Source: Euryodendron excelsum (Eukaryota; Streptophyta; Magnoliopsida; Ericales; Pentaphylacaceae). From it: 64,000 nt of DNA. Shown here piece after piece: positions 45,001 to 56,235 of the stretch. Under the pieces are notes generated by a model. The model searched no databases, was not told the origin of the DNA, and saw nothing but the letters and a program-made list of their open reading frames with translations. The translations under genes and the position numbers were made by a program. The stretch spans positions 8,874,001 to 8,938,000 of the forward strand of contig CM065378.1 in assembly GCA_033060915.1 (NCBI GenBank), written 5' to 3'. The first letter of the stretch is position 1, and each line of letters opens with the position of its first letter.

Positions 45001-48000
45001 TTTTGGCACTCTTGTTTCATCCATGTAGCATTTGAAGTAAAGTCATTTTGCATTGCGTATAGGATACACTTACAATTTCAAGAAATGACAATTTTGTCCA
45101 TCGTTATAGTCATACAGATGTCTCTATGCCTTATGTTCTTCCTTTTCTATTTTGTGGATATGACTTCCATTTCTTTCTTTCTTTCTGGACAGTAAAACAT
45201 GCGTAGGTAGACCCCTTCCATCATCTATCAAGTATTCCAAGATACAAAAATAGGAGGATGATTCATAGTAACTTGATAATCATTGCCTTCACTGGAGAAA
45301 TGCTTTTATCTAGTTCACTTTAATAAAATATTTTTTATTTTACTCTATTTATTTATTTACTTTTTTTTTATTAGCCACTTTACTTGGAGAAGTTATCTAT
45401 GTAGTTGTTTGTAAACCCAAATACAGCTCGCAACAACCTTCATCTGAATTACTTAGGTTGGCTGCATGATATTCTTTCTGCCATTCAACTATCTCTAAAG
45501 CCATATCCCCCTTGAAATCCTGGGCTTTTCAGGATTAAGGCAGGACTATATTACTTTAGCTCTCAATATATGACAGGTCTCCTCGGTCAGGACTGATGAA
45601 TGAAATATAAGATGCTAAGCCTGATATAGGTGACGTTACATAACTGTAGGCTCCCAAGAAAGTTGGGAAGAGATTTATCTCTTCTGACACAACACCACAA
45701 GAAACTGTATTGTTTTATATGATGTCTGTACAATACTGTTTTTTCCAAAGTATCATCACTCTTTCTTTTTTATTTTTTGGTTGAGCTGCTGTCTGAAAAT
45801 GCTTACTTTTCTATTGAGAGCTACGCATAATCTTTTGAAATTTTCTGAACTGTTTGCTGTCATACAATTTATATTAGCTGTGATGCATTGGCAGGCCAAA
45901 GCCAGATTGACTTAGAATGTTAAACTGTAAAAACTGCAAAGTTTTTTGGATTTGAAACTATGACATTTTATTGAGGAATTTATATTGTTTCTATTTATTT
46001 ATTGATTTTTTGGTCAACACACTGCCAGGCTGGTTTTGTGTTTGCAATGAACTAGTTTTAAAAAGTGCTTTCTATCCATTATTTGCACTAATATGAACTC
46101 CCATGGTATTTCTGGTTTCTTTAGTAAATCTTACTGCATTCTATTCTTGATCATTCATGCAAATGAACGTTTTGGCAGAGTAGTTGGCATTCATCTAATT
46201 GATGCGCCAGTTCTTCACCCAGTAAGGATTACTATGCCAAAAAACTTTGCAAATAATTCATCCTGTTCATTGATCTACGTCTCAATTTTGAAATGACAGT
46301 TTTTCTTCTACACAGATGGCTGAGGGACTATTCAACTTTGTTATTGGGTGGACTTTCATGTTTGCTCCTTTGCTATTCACGGATTGTAAACGAGACAGAT
46401 ACAAGGGTTCACTAGATATTTTATGGGGCTTCCAAATGTTCCTTACAAACAGTATGTTCTCTAAACTCTCATGCTTGACTGGTAGTGAGGTCATTGTTAT
46501 AATCAATCATTCCCTTTATGCAGGGGCGGCGCCAGGAAATTTTTTTGAGGGGTGCCAAAAATTTTTTTTTTTTGGCTTTCAGGTGTCCATATCTTCAGTC
46601 GACTACTCCTCCATGCACATATTTCTAAATTAAAGCAATAAAAAAAAATTTTACATGAAAAATAAAACCAAATTTTATTCAGTCTCATAAAAATATAGTT
46701 TTGTAGGAGGGTTGTACAAAATTTGGGGGGTGCCAATACACTAAAATTTTACCTAAATATTAGGAATTTATACTATATATAGGGGTATTATACCAAAGTT
46801 GGGGCACCCCCAGCCACAAACGTGGCTCCGCCACTGCCCTTATGAGCAACTTAGTGCCTAGGCTTGGGATAGGGCCATTCTTCATTAGGTCCAAATGAGA
46901 TTTTTTAGGATGAAAATTGTTTTGGTTGGAAACTTATGCCTGTTTAGATTAGTGAGAAGGGATCATAAGTTTTTTCTCAGGTGATTGTGATTGTGGGAAT
47001 CCTTCAACGTAAAGATACTTGAAAAGTATTGGATGCTGAAAAGTTTTATCAATTCAGGAAAGCCCACAAAAGATATTCTCAGACTATGGAGGTTAGGAGG
47101 ATATAGGCTTCAGTGCTGTCATTATATTGTAGTTACACTTGTCTTTGGCTGCATCCCTTAATGCTTTTTACTGCAGTCTCTATTTTGCCTTTTTTTCGTT
47201 TTCTGTTTCGTGTGTGTTGTTTTTTTCGTTGGGGGGCACGGCTGCTAAATGAGTGAGATTGTAGCAGAAATTTTGCAGTTCCCTTGTCTCTGTCTTTTTC
47301 CTTTATGTGAAGTCCTTTAAAGTGATCTTCTGAGCTCCTAACAGCACCAAGGAACTACATGTTGATGAAAACAACAATTCTTCCAGAAAGTTGGCGCACT
47401 CTGTTTTTGCTGTGAAACATACAGATGCTCTACTTTGTTCTTGATTTTCCTTGGTTCAGTACGTGATCATTTGATGGTTTAAAGCCCTAGAAATTTGTGT
47501 AATCAGATCTTTGCATTATTTTTCTTGGCTGCCTGCTTTCTCCTCTGCCCCTTTTCTTTTTCTCCCATTGACATAATGTTTAGTAAGCTTAATCAAGATT
47601 TTCAATTGACTGCATTATATGCAATTTTTATGTGATGCCAGCATTCTTAATACCTTACATGGCGATCCGGCTAAATGAGGCTGATGCCCAGACTACTCCA
47701 AGAAAGCCCTCTCAACTAGGTACTGTGATGACTAATGGCGCACCTGTTGTTGGATTGACTGGTGGTGCCGTCTGTCTGATATCTACCTTGTGGGCACTCT
47801 TAGGCCGACCAGACTCTAATTTTGGGGGCATTGTGGACAGATGGGAGTTCTTGGTAAGTTATCTAGGGTCCGAGAGGCTGGCTTACGCCTTCATTTGGGA
47901 TATATGTCTTTACATAATCTTCCAGCCTTGGTTGATAGGTGATAACATACAAAATGTACAGAAAAACAAGGTGAATCTTGTGAATTATCTTAGATTTGTC

Positions 48001-48057
48001 CCAGTAGTTGGCTTAGTTGTGTACCTTCTTTATTTGACTCTTGATGAGGAGCTATAG
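42026..48057 (+). CDS. Plastid-targeted multi-span membrane protein, function unknown
   Basis: Five exons: 42026-42412, 42648-42741, 46181-46221, 46316-46451, 47642-48057; 1074 nt, 357 residues. The first ~75 residues are rich in Ala, Thr, Ser and Arg with few acids, a chloroplast transit peptide pattern. About seven hydrophobic segments follow, among them FILWVAEGTYILWLFLLPYA, LVGLSLNFFFILPLMN, FNFVIGWTFMFAPLLF, VVGLTGGAVCLISTLWALL and RFVPVVGLVVYLLYLTL. I recognise it as a conserved plant protein but cannot name a function. Exon 3 is only 41 nt. Intron 2 (3.4 kb) holds a SINE and two DNA elements, and intron 4 one more. Downstream it converges on PSRP-3. Confidence 0.88.
43066..43323 (+). 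mobile_element. tRNA-derived SINE with 10-bp target duplication (intron 2)
   Basis: A 258-bp element flanked by TAGTCTGCTA on both sides (43056-43065 and 43324-43333). The head contains TTGGCTTAGTGAGTAAG (A-box-like) and, about 38 bp later, GTTTGAATCTC (B-box-like), the internal RNA polymerase III promoter of tRNA-derived SINEs. It ends in a run of about 12 A. It lies in the same orientation as the host gene. Confidence 0.88.
43424..43863. mobile_element. Small DNA element, CAGNGGCGGA family, copy 1 (intron 2)
   Basis: Starts CAGGGGCGGAACTA and ends TTGTCCACCCCTG, inverted repeats of about 10 bp with one mismatch. Internal sequence includes GCACCCCCCAAC and TTTTGGCACCCCTC. The flanks CCCGTAAT and CCGGTATT match at six of eight bases, fitting an old 8-bp target duplication. 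No transposase is encoded. Confidence 0.7.
43963..44788. mobile_element. hAT-like non-autonomous element, full copy (intron 2)
   Basis: 826 bp bounded by CTAAGAAGCACAGATACGG and CGGTGTGTCCGTGCTTCCTAG (inverted ends with a few mismatches) and flanked by a perfect 8-bp target duplication, GTGATAAT (43955-43962 and 44789-44796). The 8-bp duplication suggests the hAT superfamily. Subterminal DNA is packed with GGACACG/CGTGTCC motifs in opposite orientation at the two ends. The interior is AT-rich with A and GAA tracts (about 44400-44484) and has no transposase. Confidence 0.88.
46521..46836. mobile_element. Small DNA element, CAGNGGCGGA family, copy 2 (intron 4)
   Basis: 316 bp starting CAGGGGCGGCGCCAGG and ending GTGGCTCCGCCACTG, inverted repeats of about 13 bp (CAGTGGCGGAGCC type). 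The flanks CCTTTATG and CCCTTATG match at seven of eight bases. Internal blocks GAGGGGTGCCAA and GGGGGGTGCCAAT repeat near the two ends. No ORF of note. Confidence 0.8.
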
Positions 48058-48380
48058 CTAAATGTACTATTGACTGAACCCATGTATTCATCAGGAACAA
48101 TGGTCTTATTGGGTTTCATTCAATCCAAATGGGCTGCTACTTGAGAATGGAATCTTTATGTCTTATAGGTGAAAACTCTTTTTAAGTTTTGTGTTCAGCT
48201 ATATTGAGGCAACTTTGGCTTTTGATCATATTGCACACATGCTGCCATGAGAGAGAGAGAGAGAGAGCACCCAAAAGCATACAGAGATGACAATTGAATT
48301 TTTCTATCATACAAGATGGAAGAAGCACAGGCAGCTATAATTGTATTAGAAACATGCAAATCACATTATGAATCAGTGTC

Positions 48381-49177
48381 TTAGGACAGGTTGCCACCAC
48401 TCTGTTGCCAGAGATTGATGATATCAGTGGCCTGATTGAGGAGTATGATCATTTTCTTCTGGGATATCCACGGCTTACTCTCTAGAGTGATTTTGAGCTC
48501 TTCCCAGGCATCTTTCCTTGGCCAGAAGTAGTATGGACTCAAAGGAATGGTGCCGTGGCCCGGTATGACTTGATCAAGGCCAAGACCAATGTTCTTCTCC
48601 ATCCATATGAACTTCAAAATTAGCCTCGGTTTCTTCATTGGCTTCACCACCACCTCAGGTTTCTGCAAAATTAACTCATTAAACTGAACCAAAATTCATA
48701 TTATAAAGAGGCCCATGCTGGTATGGAGAGAGAAAACAAAAAATTGCAGAGTTAAAGAGCAAAAACAGAGCCCATTTTATACGCACACAATTCTTCACAT
48801 TCACCTATAAACAGTCATAAATATACAAATACATACATATCGTCACACGCACATACTATAGATATATCTGTATGCACAGATAGAGAGATTAGGACCTCAG
48901 GTTCTTGGGTAGGAATAGAGTCCTCTGGGGTTGCAGGGGTGGAACTCTCAGTGGATGTTTCTGCTGTGACAGCTTCTGCTGTAGCTGAAGCAGAAAGCAC
49001 TTGAATCCTTTTAATAGGTACGCTTTTGAGGTCAAGAAAGGTGGATGAATGTAAAGAACAGCCCTTATACTTCATAGGAATTGAGGTTTTGAATGGTTTG
49101 AATCTGGATTTCTGAGAAGGGAATGAGGGGCATGTGAAAGTACCTCCAATACCAGATTGAATTGACATGGATGACAT
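48381..49177 (-). CDS. PSRP3: Plastid-specific 30S ribosomal protein 3 (PSRP-3, Ycf65-like)
   Basis: Two exons on the minus strand, 48896-49177 and 48381-48662; 564 nt, 187 residues. This nucleus-encoded protein (also called cS23) is a subunit of the chloroplast small ribosomal subunit, with cyanobacterial and algal-plastid (Ycf65) relatives. Residues 1 to about 65 are Ser/Thr/Lys-rich and acid-poor, a plastid transit peptide; an acidic Thr/Ser/Glu linker follows. The conserved domain reads [36 protein letters not shown] and [20 protein letters not shown]. The length fits the family. The start is the ATG opening MSSMSIQSG; the frame is open further upstream only through a CT repeat in the leader. 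Confidence 0.96.
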
Positions 49178-49210
49178 CTTGTATTCTAGAGAGAGAAACA
49201 CACCTGTGTG

Positions 49211-49214
<4 letters not shown>

Positions 49215-49280
<66 letters not shown>
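49215..49280. repeat. (AG)33 microsatellite in the PSRP-3 leader
   Basis: A 66-bp perfect AG run, CT in the sense of the PSRP-3 gene, 38 bp upstream of its start codon and so probably in its 5' UTR or core promoter. CT-rich leaders are common in plant genes for plastid and ribosomal proteins; a regulatory effect is inference. Confidence 0.93.
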
Positions 49281-49284
<4 letters not shown>

Positions 49285-49339
49285 TATAGTTGGGGAGAAT
49301 CCATGGTTTGTCCACCAAAGGTTGATAAATCACCTTCAC

Positions 49340-52018
49340 AGAGGTAGACTTGTTGAGTTCGGATAAGGCAATGGGGGTTCACTACGATCAGTTGTGAGGC
49401 TTGTGACTAGAGAGCACACTGAGCAGGGCTGATTAGAGTGGGTTTCATCGGCCCCATTTGAGCTACCCGATACAACTGTTAGCCTGCATGATCTGCACAC
49501 AAAGGCCCAACTATTGTACACTACGGGTGGTCATGGCCCATGACACGCTAGATCTGTCCAGATCCGTTCGCCATTTATAGTGTTTAAATTTTTTTTTAAG
49601 TCTGATTATATTAAAGTCGGGCTTAAAAATTTTATTTGAAGTCTGCCCGGCCCAACCTGAAATATACTTAAAATATTTTAGTACATATATGTAAGTAGAT
49701 TTTATGGTCGTTAAGATTATTTTTAAAGAAAAAAATTATTTATCAAATAAATTTTGAATTAAATGGGTTGACTTGAGCGGGCATGAAATTTTATTTTAAG
49801 TCCAAAGAGAATAATTTCAAGTATAAGCTTGGCTCGATCGATGCCCATTCTCAATTTACACTGTTCTCGTTGAATAAGATGGGACCCAATACTCACCATC
49901 TGATTGGGCCGGTTACTATTGTGGCTAGATCAGGAGGACAGGACTCGGGGGATATATCTAACTCAGTCATTGCAAGGTCTGAAAAAGTCTCACAAAGGTA
50001 CGTCCCACAGGAATCAAAACCACAGGGCCTTCTACCTGTTATTGGGTAGAGAGGAGTACCGAAGGCTTGCTCTCTAGGAAAGGGTACTGAGAACTTGGCT
50101 TTGGAAGCTCAGCTGGTGACGATGAAAGAACAAACTGTGGGTGCTTTCATTCACTAAAGCAATAGCGTTACCCATTCCTGGAATGGTTTGCAGGACACTG
50201 CAATCAAGTTTTCATCATTTTTTATGAAATGGGTTGATCTGATTATGCCAAATTGTACCCACCAATAAAGCCGTATGAATATGGCTTTCGGTATTCTTGT
50301 TAACGCATTGTCTTGTATTGATGCCGAGGTTGCCTTGGTTTTTTTTTTTTGACAATGGCAAAGTAAAAGACAACTAAGAAGGACAGAGAGAAGATGACAC
50401 AAGTTTTTGTCCAATTTGGGCCTGCTAGGATCTGACAAATTGATGGTGAAGAATTTCATGGTGTTGCCAGTTCTTTAGAAGGTCGGATTAAGCTTTACGC
50501 GATAAGAGAGTAAACATATTTCTATATTATCTCTGTTTTTATGTTTATCTAATCTTCTACCTTATGTGCATAACAATATAATGTACGGATAGTCTTTACT
50601 TATTTTACGAGCTCTTTATGTAACACGTATAATACATTACGAATCAATCTAAGATCTTCTGAATGTCTTCTTCGTCGTATAATAGAGGATTACTAGAGTT
50701 CAATACGAAAAACACACGTTCTAAATTTTAAATCTCTAAGACAAGAGTAGAGCCATGATTTTGATTTATCTTGGGTTATGCAAAAATTTAATAAATTATA
50801 AAAAAATATTATATAACATACATATGAAAAAGTTATATAGACCAAACAATTTTATAACTAATATGTAGTATAGGTGTACATAAACAAGTAAAGATTAAAA
50901 AATATCTAAGAAAAAGTACTTATTGAAGTTGTGTCTAACGGTTCTTCATAGAACATAAGCAAAAATAAAAACAAAAAACAAAAAAAAATTTCCTCAAATT
51001 TTTTCTAGACAAAATGATCATTTATGGGTAAAAAAAAATCTTCAACCCTCTAGGGATGACATAGCATTACCAATGTTAGTAAGCTAAAGATAAATTTATT
51101 TATTTATTTATTGCTTTAGTAAGGAAAATGAACCTTCTCAATCCATGAAGATTGGAAGGTTAGTCTCTCAATTGTTGTGAATTGTTCAACTTCCATCATA
51201 AAAAATTTCTATTGATAAAAAGAAGAATCAAACATTTAAACATGTGTTGAATTTGTAAACAAAAGAAATGATTTCATGTAAATACTTCAAGTTATGCACT
51301 TTTCTGTCTTCAGCCGGTTGTTGTCTTTTTCTTTTTCTTTTTTTGTTTTGGGTCATAAATGACTTTCTCCTTCAAGCAGCTGCGTACTCTAGAGTCTAGA
51401 GTATAAATACAAAAATTAGCATCTCCACCTCTCTTTTAGGGTACTTTTTTAATAGTTAAGTAATTAATTTAGTTTTTGTTGGGTTTAAGAATTAATATTA
51501 AAGCGGGTTGTGTTAGGTAATTAGACTACAATAAAAGGTATTGGGCTGAGTATTAAAAAATGGTGGGCTAGACAATATTGAAGTGGACCAAATTTAGATA
51601 TTAAAACAATTTGGACATTAAAAATGGGAGTTGGGCTAGACTCCCTTGGGCTATAGCTCAAGGGAGCCTCTAACTTCTCTCTGCCCTTGCTCTAAGATGG
51701 TAATTTTAAAGAGAACTAGAGAGAGAAAGTATTTTAGAGATAGAGAGAGCAATTAGATAATATGTTAGTTCTCCTGATACAATCTGTGTATAACATATAT
51801 ATACCATGATAAAAATAAGACCCACTTATCTTTATCTTTTAGAACTTTAAATCTTATAAGGATGTCTCCTTATCTCCTTATCAGATTGTAAGTGATATAT
51901 ATACTGAATATATATAGATGTCCATGTAGACATACCGTGAGTCCCATGCAACATCTAAGGAGTCCATAAATTTGCTTGCTTCTTATATGTCTGGTGCCGG
52001 AATGAAAAAATTATCATA
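49340..52018. other. Unassigned DNA left of the second copia element
   Basis: No gene recognised. 49522-49865 (CGGGTGGTCATGGCCCAT ... GATCGATGCCCATT, with GCCCGGCCC inside) resembles a common GGCCCG-rich plant repeat, without clear boundaries. The frame at 49783-50049 has no family motif. Confidence 0.45.
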
Positions 52019-52222
52019 TGTAAGATTTAGAAGAGTTTAAAGACAAAAAAAACAAAATATCTATTCCTTTCTAGCAATGCTGATATTTATATAAAATAGA
52101 TAATTATGATCCCATACTTTAGGGATATGATAACAGAAGGATAAAACTCTAATATCTAGAGAATGATAAAATTTGAATTTGAATACTGAGCTAATCTTAA
52201 CAAATCCTATAGTACTGTAACA
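52019..52222 (-). repeat. 3' LTR of the second copia element
   Basis: 204 bp, TGTAAG...TGTAACA on the plus strand. By eye it differs from the partner at 55271 by roughly 14 changes, about 7%, so the insertion is not recent. Confidence 0.93.
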
Positions 52223-52229
52223 GTCCCCT

Positions 52230-52640
52230 TCAAGTTGGAGCATAAACATTGAGAATGCCCAACTTACTTGCCAAAAATTGAAATCGATCTTTGCCCAAGG
52301 CCTTGGTAAGAATATCAGCACATTGATGGGTGGTAGAAATGTAGACAGTTTGAATGACGCCGCAGAGTATCTTTTCACTGATAAGATGACAATCAAGCTT
52401 GATATGTTTTGTTCGTTCATAAAGAACAGGATTTGCGACGATGTTTAGTACTAACTTCTTGTCACAGAAGAGTTTCATGGGGCCATTGTGAGGGAAACCA
52501 AGTTCTTCAAAAAGATAGTGTATCCAAGTCAATTCACAAGAAGCTATGGCCATAGCACGGTACTCTGCTTTAGCAGAGGAGTGAGAAATAGTAGATTGTT
52601 TATTTGTTTTCCAAGAAATAGGAGTAGTGCCAATGGTAAG
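52230..52640 (-). pseudogene. copia RNase H C-terminal remnant (second element)
   Basis: Reads SSAKAEYRAMAIASCELTW, then DCHLISEKI and ADILTKALGKDRF, the usual end of a copia polyprotein. It follows the integrase C-terminus directly, with the polymerase boxes absent. Confidence 0.88.
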
Positions 52641-52680
52641 ACTATAGAAAGAGAATCATGTGTCATAAAAATAAAAGGAA

Positions 52681-54232
52681 ATATGTGCTCATGAAAAACT
52701 ACATCGCGACTGATAAAGACAGTTTTAGTGTCAAGATTAAAGAGCCTATAAGCCTTTTGTAGTGGAGGATAGCCAATCAAAATACAGCGACGTGCTTTGA
52801 AATCAAACTTGTGTTAGAAATTAGTATTACGTGCATAGCAAAGGTAAAAGAAAACCTTCAAGTGAGAAAGATCAGGTGGAGAATTAAAAAGGACTTTTTT
52901 GATGCAATAATGGAGTAGGCAACCGATTAATTAAATAATTGGTTGTTAGTGTACAATCTCCCCAAAATGAAATTGGCAAGTGTGCTTGAAAAAGTAAAGC
53001 TCGAGCAACTTCAATCAAGTATCGATGTTTGCGTTCAACAATGCTGTTTTGTTGAGGTGTATCAACGCAACAATGTTGATGGATAACACCATGAGTTTTT
53101 AAAAAATATTGCATATCACAGGAACAAAGATTCTTGGCCATTGTCAGATCTAATAGATTTTATAGAATGATGAAACTGGTTTTGGGCATAAGGGAAAAAA
53201 TATTTTAAAAAATGATATTTTTCAGATTTGTATCGCATTAAGAAAGTCCATGTAAAACGAATCAAATCATCCACCAAAGTAAGAAAATAATGCTCACTAG
53301 TGCAGGAAGGAGTTACATAACCACCCCATATATCACAATGTAATAAATCAAACACAGAATAAGGTTAACTAGAAGAAAAAGGAAGTCGAGAAAGTTTAGC
53401 ACAATGGCATACATCACAGTGACAATCTAGAAAAGAAAAATTAGAATGTTGTCTACTAATTAAGGAGAGACGTGCTGGAGAGAGATGTCCAAGCCGAAGA
53501 TGCCAAAGGTCAAAGCTAGAAGTTTTATTGGAAGGAGCAACACAAACGGTAGATAAAGGCTGGTAGATGTAGAGGCTAGAATATGCTTTACCCACTCCAA
53601 TAGTCATTTTTGGTGAAAGGTCTTGAAAAATAAGGTGATCAGGAAAAAAAATAGCTGAACATTTATTATCACGAAGAAGTTGGTGAATGGAAAGAAAATT
53701 ATAAGAGAAGGAAAGAATACAAAGCACATTATATAAAGGGTAATGTTATACAACCAGAAAAATTCATACAAAAGTTATCACCAGAATGATGTGGCTAAAT
53801 TGTGAGTCTATCACTTTAAAATAAAGAACCCACCAAGATGCTTGTTTATTACAAAACTGTTATCGCCACAGAATTCTGGTATAGAATTCTGTATAAAAAT
53901 TATGAAAGAACAGCATTTTCCTTATGTAAAATGAGAGAATAAGATAAAATAGCAGTGCCAACATGTAAAACAGAGGCTTGAGGGCCATTTGGTAAGCGAA
54001 CAGAAATAGTGGGAATAATAGGATGGATTTGAGAAAATAGTGAAAGGGTACAAAGAATGTGATCAGTGGCTCCATTATCAATAATCCAAGATCCAGGTAA
54101 TGACGAGAACGTAAAGCAAAGAATATTACCAGCCAAGTTAGCCATAGGACTTGAACTACCTGTATGTGTTTGGAGTAAGTGAAGAAGTTGCTGACGTTGT
54201 GTAACGGTAAATTGCATGGAAGCTGGTACCAT
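52681..54232 (-). pseudogene. copia protease and integrase remnant (second element)
   Basis: Protease: SWIIDNGATDHI (about 54065-54100), in which the usual DSG active site reads DNG. Pre-integrase: LWHLRLGHLSPARLSLIS with CDVCHCAK (about 53400-53520). Integrase core: LHCDIWGG, IRSDNGQE and QQNSIVERKHRYL give the D, D and E catalytic residues. The C-terminal CIFIGYPPLQKAYRLFNL motif starts near 52780. Several stops interrupt the frame. Confidence 0.88.
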
Positions 54233-54239
54233 AGAAGAT

Positions 54240-55211
54240 TCAGCAAAAATGTGAGTAATTGGGACTGAAGCAGCAGTACTGCTATTGGCATAATGTGATG
54301 GTTTCTTGCGGTGGTTAGGATTGTGGTGTGGATGACCTTTGGGTTAACCATTGAGCTTGTAGCAATCTTCTTTGGGATGACCATCTTTCTTACAATATCT
54401 ACATAAAATAGTACTGCTGCTAAGAGGTGCTGTTGGGTGATAACTTGGCATAAGAATTGGCTGCGTAACATGAGTTTGATTTCTTGTAGAAAAAGAAGAC
54501 CACGCTGAGTTTTCTCTTGAAGAAAAAGAGAATAAGCATGAGAAATAGATGGTAAGGGATCCATAAGAAGGATTTGACTCCCGATTGTATCATAGGTCTC
54601 ATTTAACCCCATAAGAAAGTGTATAAGATGTTCTTGATCTTGATAAGAATTAATATTGGAAAACTTATCACAAGAACAAGCTGTGAAAGTTGAATTAGAA
54701 GCCAATTCATCCCAAAACTATTTGATTTTGGTATAATAGGATGATATAGAAAATTGATTTTGCAGAAGAGTAATAATTAGCTTATTTAGCTAAAAAATAC
54801 AATGAGCATTTTTCCAGAAAAAAGCTCATGAAGATCATTCCAAACCTCAAAAGCCGAGGAAGAGAAAACAACATTATCTACAAGATCTTTATCACAAGCA
54901 TTAAGAATTCAGGAGCAAACCATAATGTTTGCACGAATCCAAAGCAAATGTATAGAAGAGGTGGAATCGGGTTGACAAATAGAACCATTAACAAATCCCC
55001 ACTTATTTTTAGCAATAAGTGCCATAGTCATTACACGAGATAATGTAGCATAATTTTCTCCAATTAGACGATGAGAGACCAATATAGTGCTAGGACTATC
55101 CAAGTGATGAAGAAAATAAGACCTGTGAGGAGAGATTGAATTTTCTGTATCAGCATTAGATTGAGAAGGACCAAAAGCACGGGTCTGTTGAATGCTATCA
55201 TTGGAAGCCAT
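54240..55211 (-). pseudogene. copia gag remnant (second element)
   Basis: Starts MASNDSIQQTRAFGPSQS at 55211 and has the gag N-terminal motif STILVSHRLIGENYATLSRV, then KNKWGFVNGS. After breaks, 54350-54410 reads CRYCKKDGHPKEDCYK, a complete CX2CX4HX4C zinc knuckle. Stops separate the pieces, so no full gag protein is possible. Confidence 0.82.
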
Positions 55212-55270
55212 GAAAATAGAAGGAACATAGATGAGGACTTAGAGATCGTAGAAAATAAGCTTTAATACCT

Positions 55271-55471
55271 TGTAAGATTTAGAAGAGTTTGAAGACAAAA
55301 ACAAGATATCTATTCCTTTCCAGCAATGCTGATATTTATATACAAGAGATAATTATGATCCGATACTTTAGGGATATGATAACAGAAGGATAAAAATCTA
55401 ATATCTAGATAATGATAAAATCTGAATTTAAATACTAAGCTAATCTTAACAAATCCTATAGTACAGTAACA
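55271..55471 (-). repeat. 5' LTR of the second copia element
   Basis: 201 bp, TGTAAG...AGTAACA on the plus strand, with the same order of sequence as 52019-52222. It lies next to the primer binding site and gag start. Confidence 0.93.
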
Positions 55472-56235
55472 CCATATCTATCATTTGGTCTGCTGAGAAA
55501 ATCAAAATACATTACAGTTCTCACACGAGAAATCATATAGATTTTCCTTGCTCTGATTTGGAATTTGCAGTCCTCAAGATTCTACTTTCTCAAAACATAT
55601 TGGAGAGAGAGAGAGAGCTTGGCCATCACACATCTCACTGAATGCGCATACCGCGTTCAATGAGCAAGAAGCAAAGTCCTATGAAAGTGCCAGTTCATTG
55701 TCATTAGCAACCACCTTTGCTTTCGCTGCTAATTGAGTTTGTTGCAAGGCTTCAAAAACTTATAGATTCGTTCGGAGAGCTTAGCGAGGTGGCAATTTTT
55801 GAGGAACCAATGGTTGTACTAACAAATAGAGAGAGAGAGAGAGGTGGCTAGGTTCTGGACCAGACTTCTTAGGTGCTTTTGCCTCAATAATTGACATACT
55901 GATATTAAATATAAGCTTGTAAACTGAATCATTTGTTGTTTTGAGAAGGAAAATGCTATTCTTTCAAAAAATTTGTACACAAGATCCTACCAAAATAATA
56001 TGGCAGTGGCAATGACATTAATGTAGTAAGAGTCGTTATGTTGATTGTGTTTGTATTAAAATGAAAACAGAAAACAAAAAGTTAGTTTGCCAAGCGCCCC
56101 TAAGCTTCTTTTTTTTTTGCCTTAAAAGAAAATATAAAAGCTCAACACCAAATGTGCCTTAAATTGAACTTAAACAATTAGGGTGGGTTTTGGTACTAGT
56201 GATGGGAGCATCACGCACTAATCGCTCTTTATTAA
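55472..56235. other. Unassigned DNA
   Basis: No gene recognised. Short GA tracts occur near 55602-55617 and 55828-55842. Confidence 0.45.

Larger units (their letters stand above)
52019..55471 (-). mobile_element. Ty1/copia retrotransposon with both LTRs, reverse transcriptase region deleted
   Basis: Minus strand, 3453 bp. Flanks TCATA and CCATA differ at one of five bases, consistent with an old target duplication. Behind the 5' LTR is AGGTATTAAAGC, a decayed match to the initiator-tRNA primer site TGGTATCAGAGC; ahead of the 3' LTR is AAGGGGAC, a polypurine tract. Domains in order are gag, zinc knuckle, protease, pre-integrase, integrase and RNase H. The roughly 1.2-1.5 kb that should encode reverse transcriptase is missing between integrase and RNase H (joint near 52640-52680). 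Remaining frames carry stops. Confidence 0.94.

Noticed and set aside
38910..49177. The IST1, HOP2, plastid protein and PSRP-3 genes as a functional cluster
   Set aside because: Their roles are unrelated, they are transcribed separately on alternating strands, and each is an ordinary conserved plant gene.
49783..50049. 88-residue open frame, considered as an organellar or gene fragment
   Set aside because: I could not match it to any plastid, mitochondrial or nuclear family from the sequence alone.
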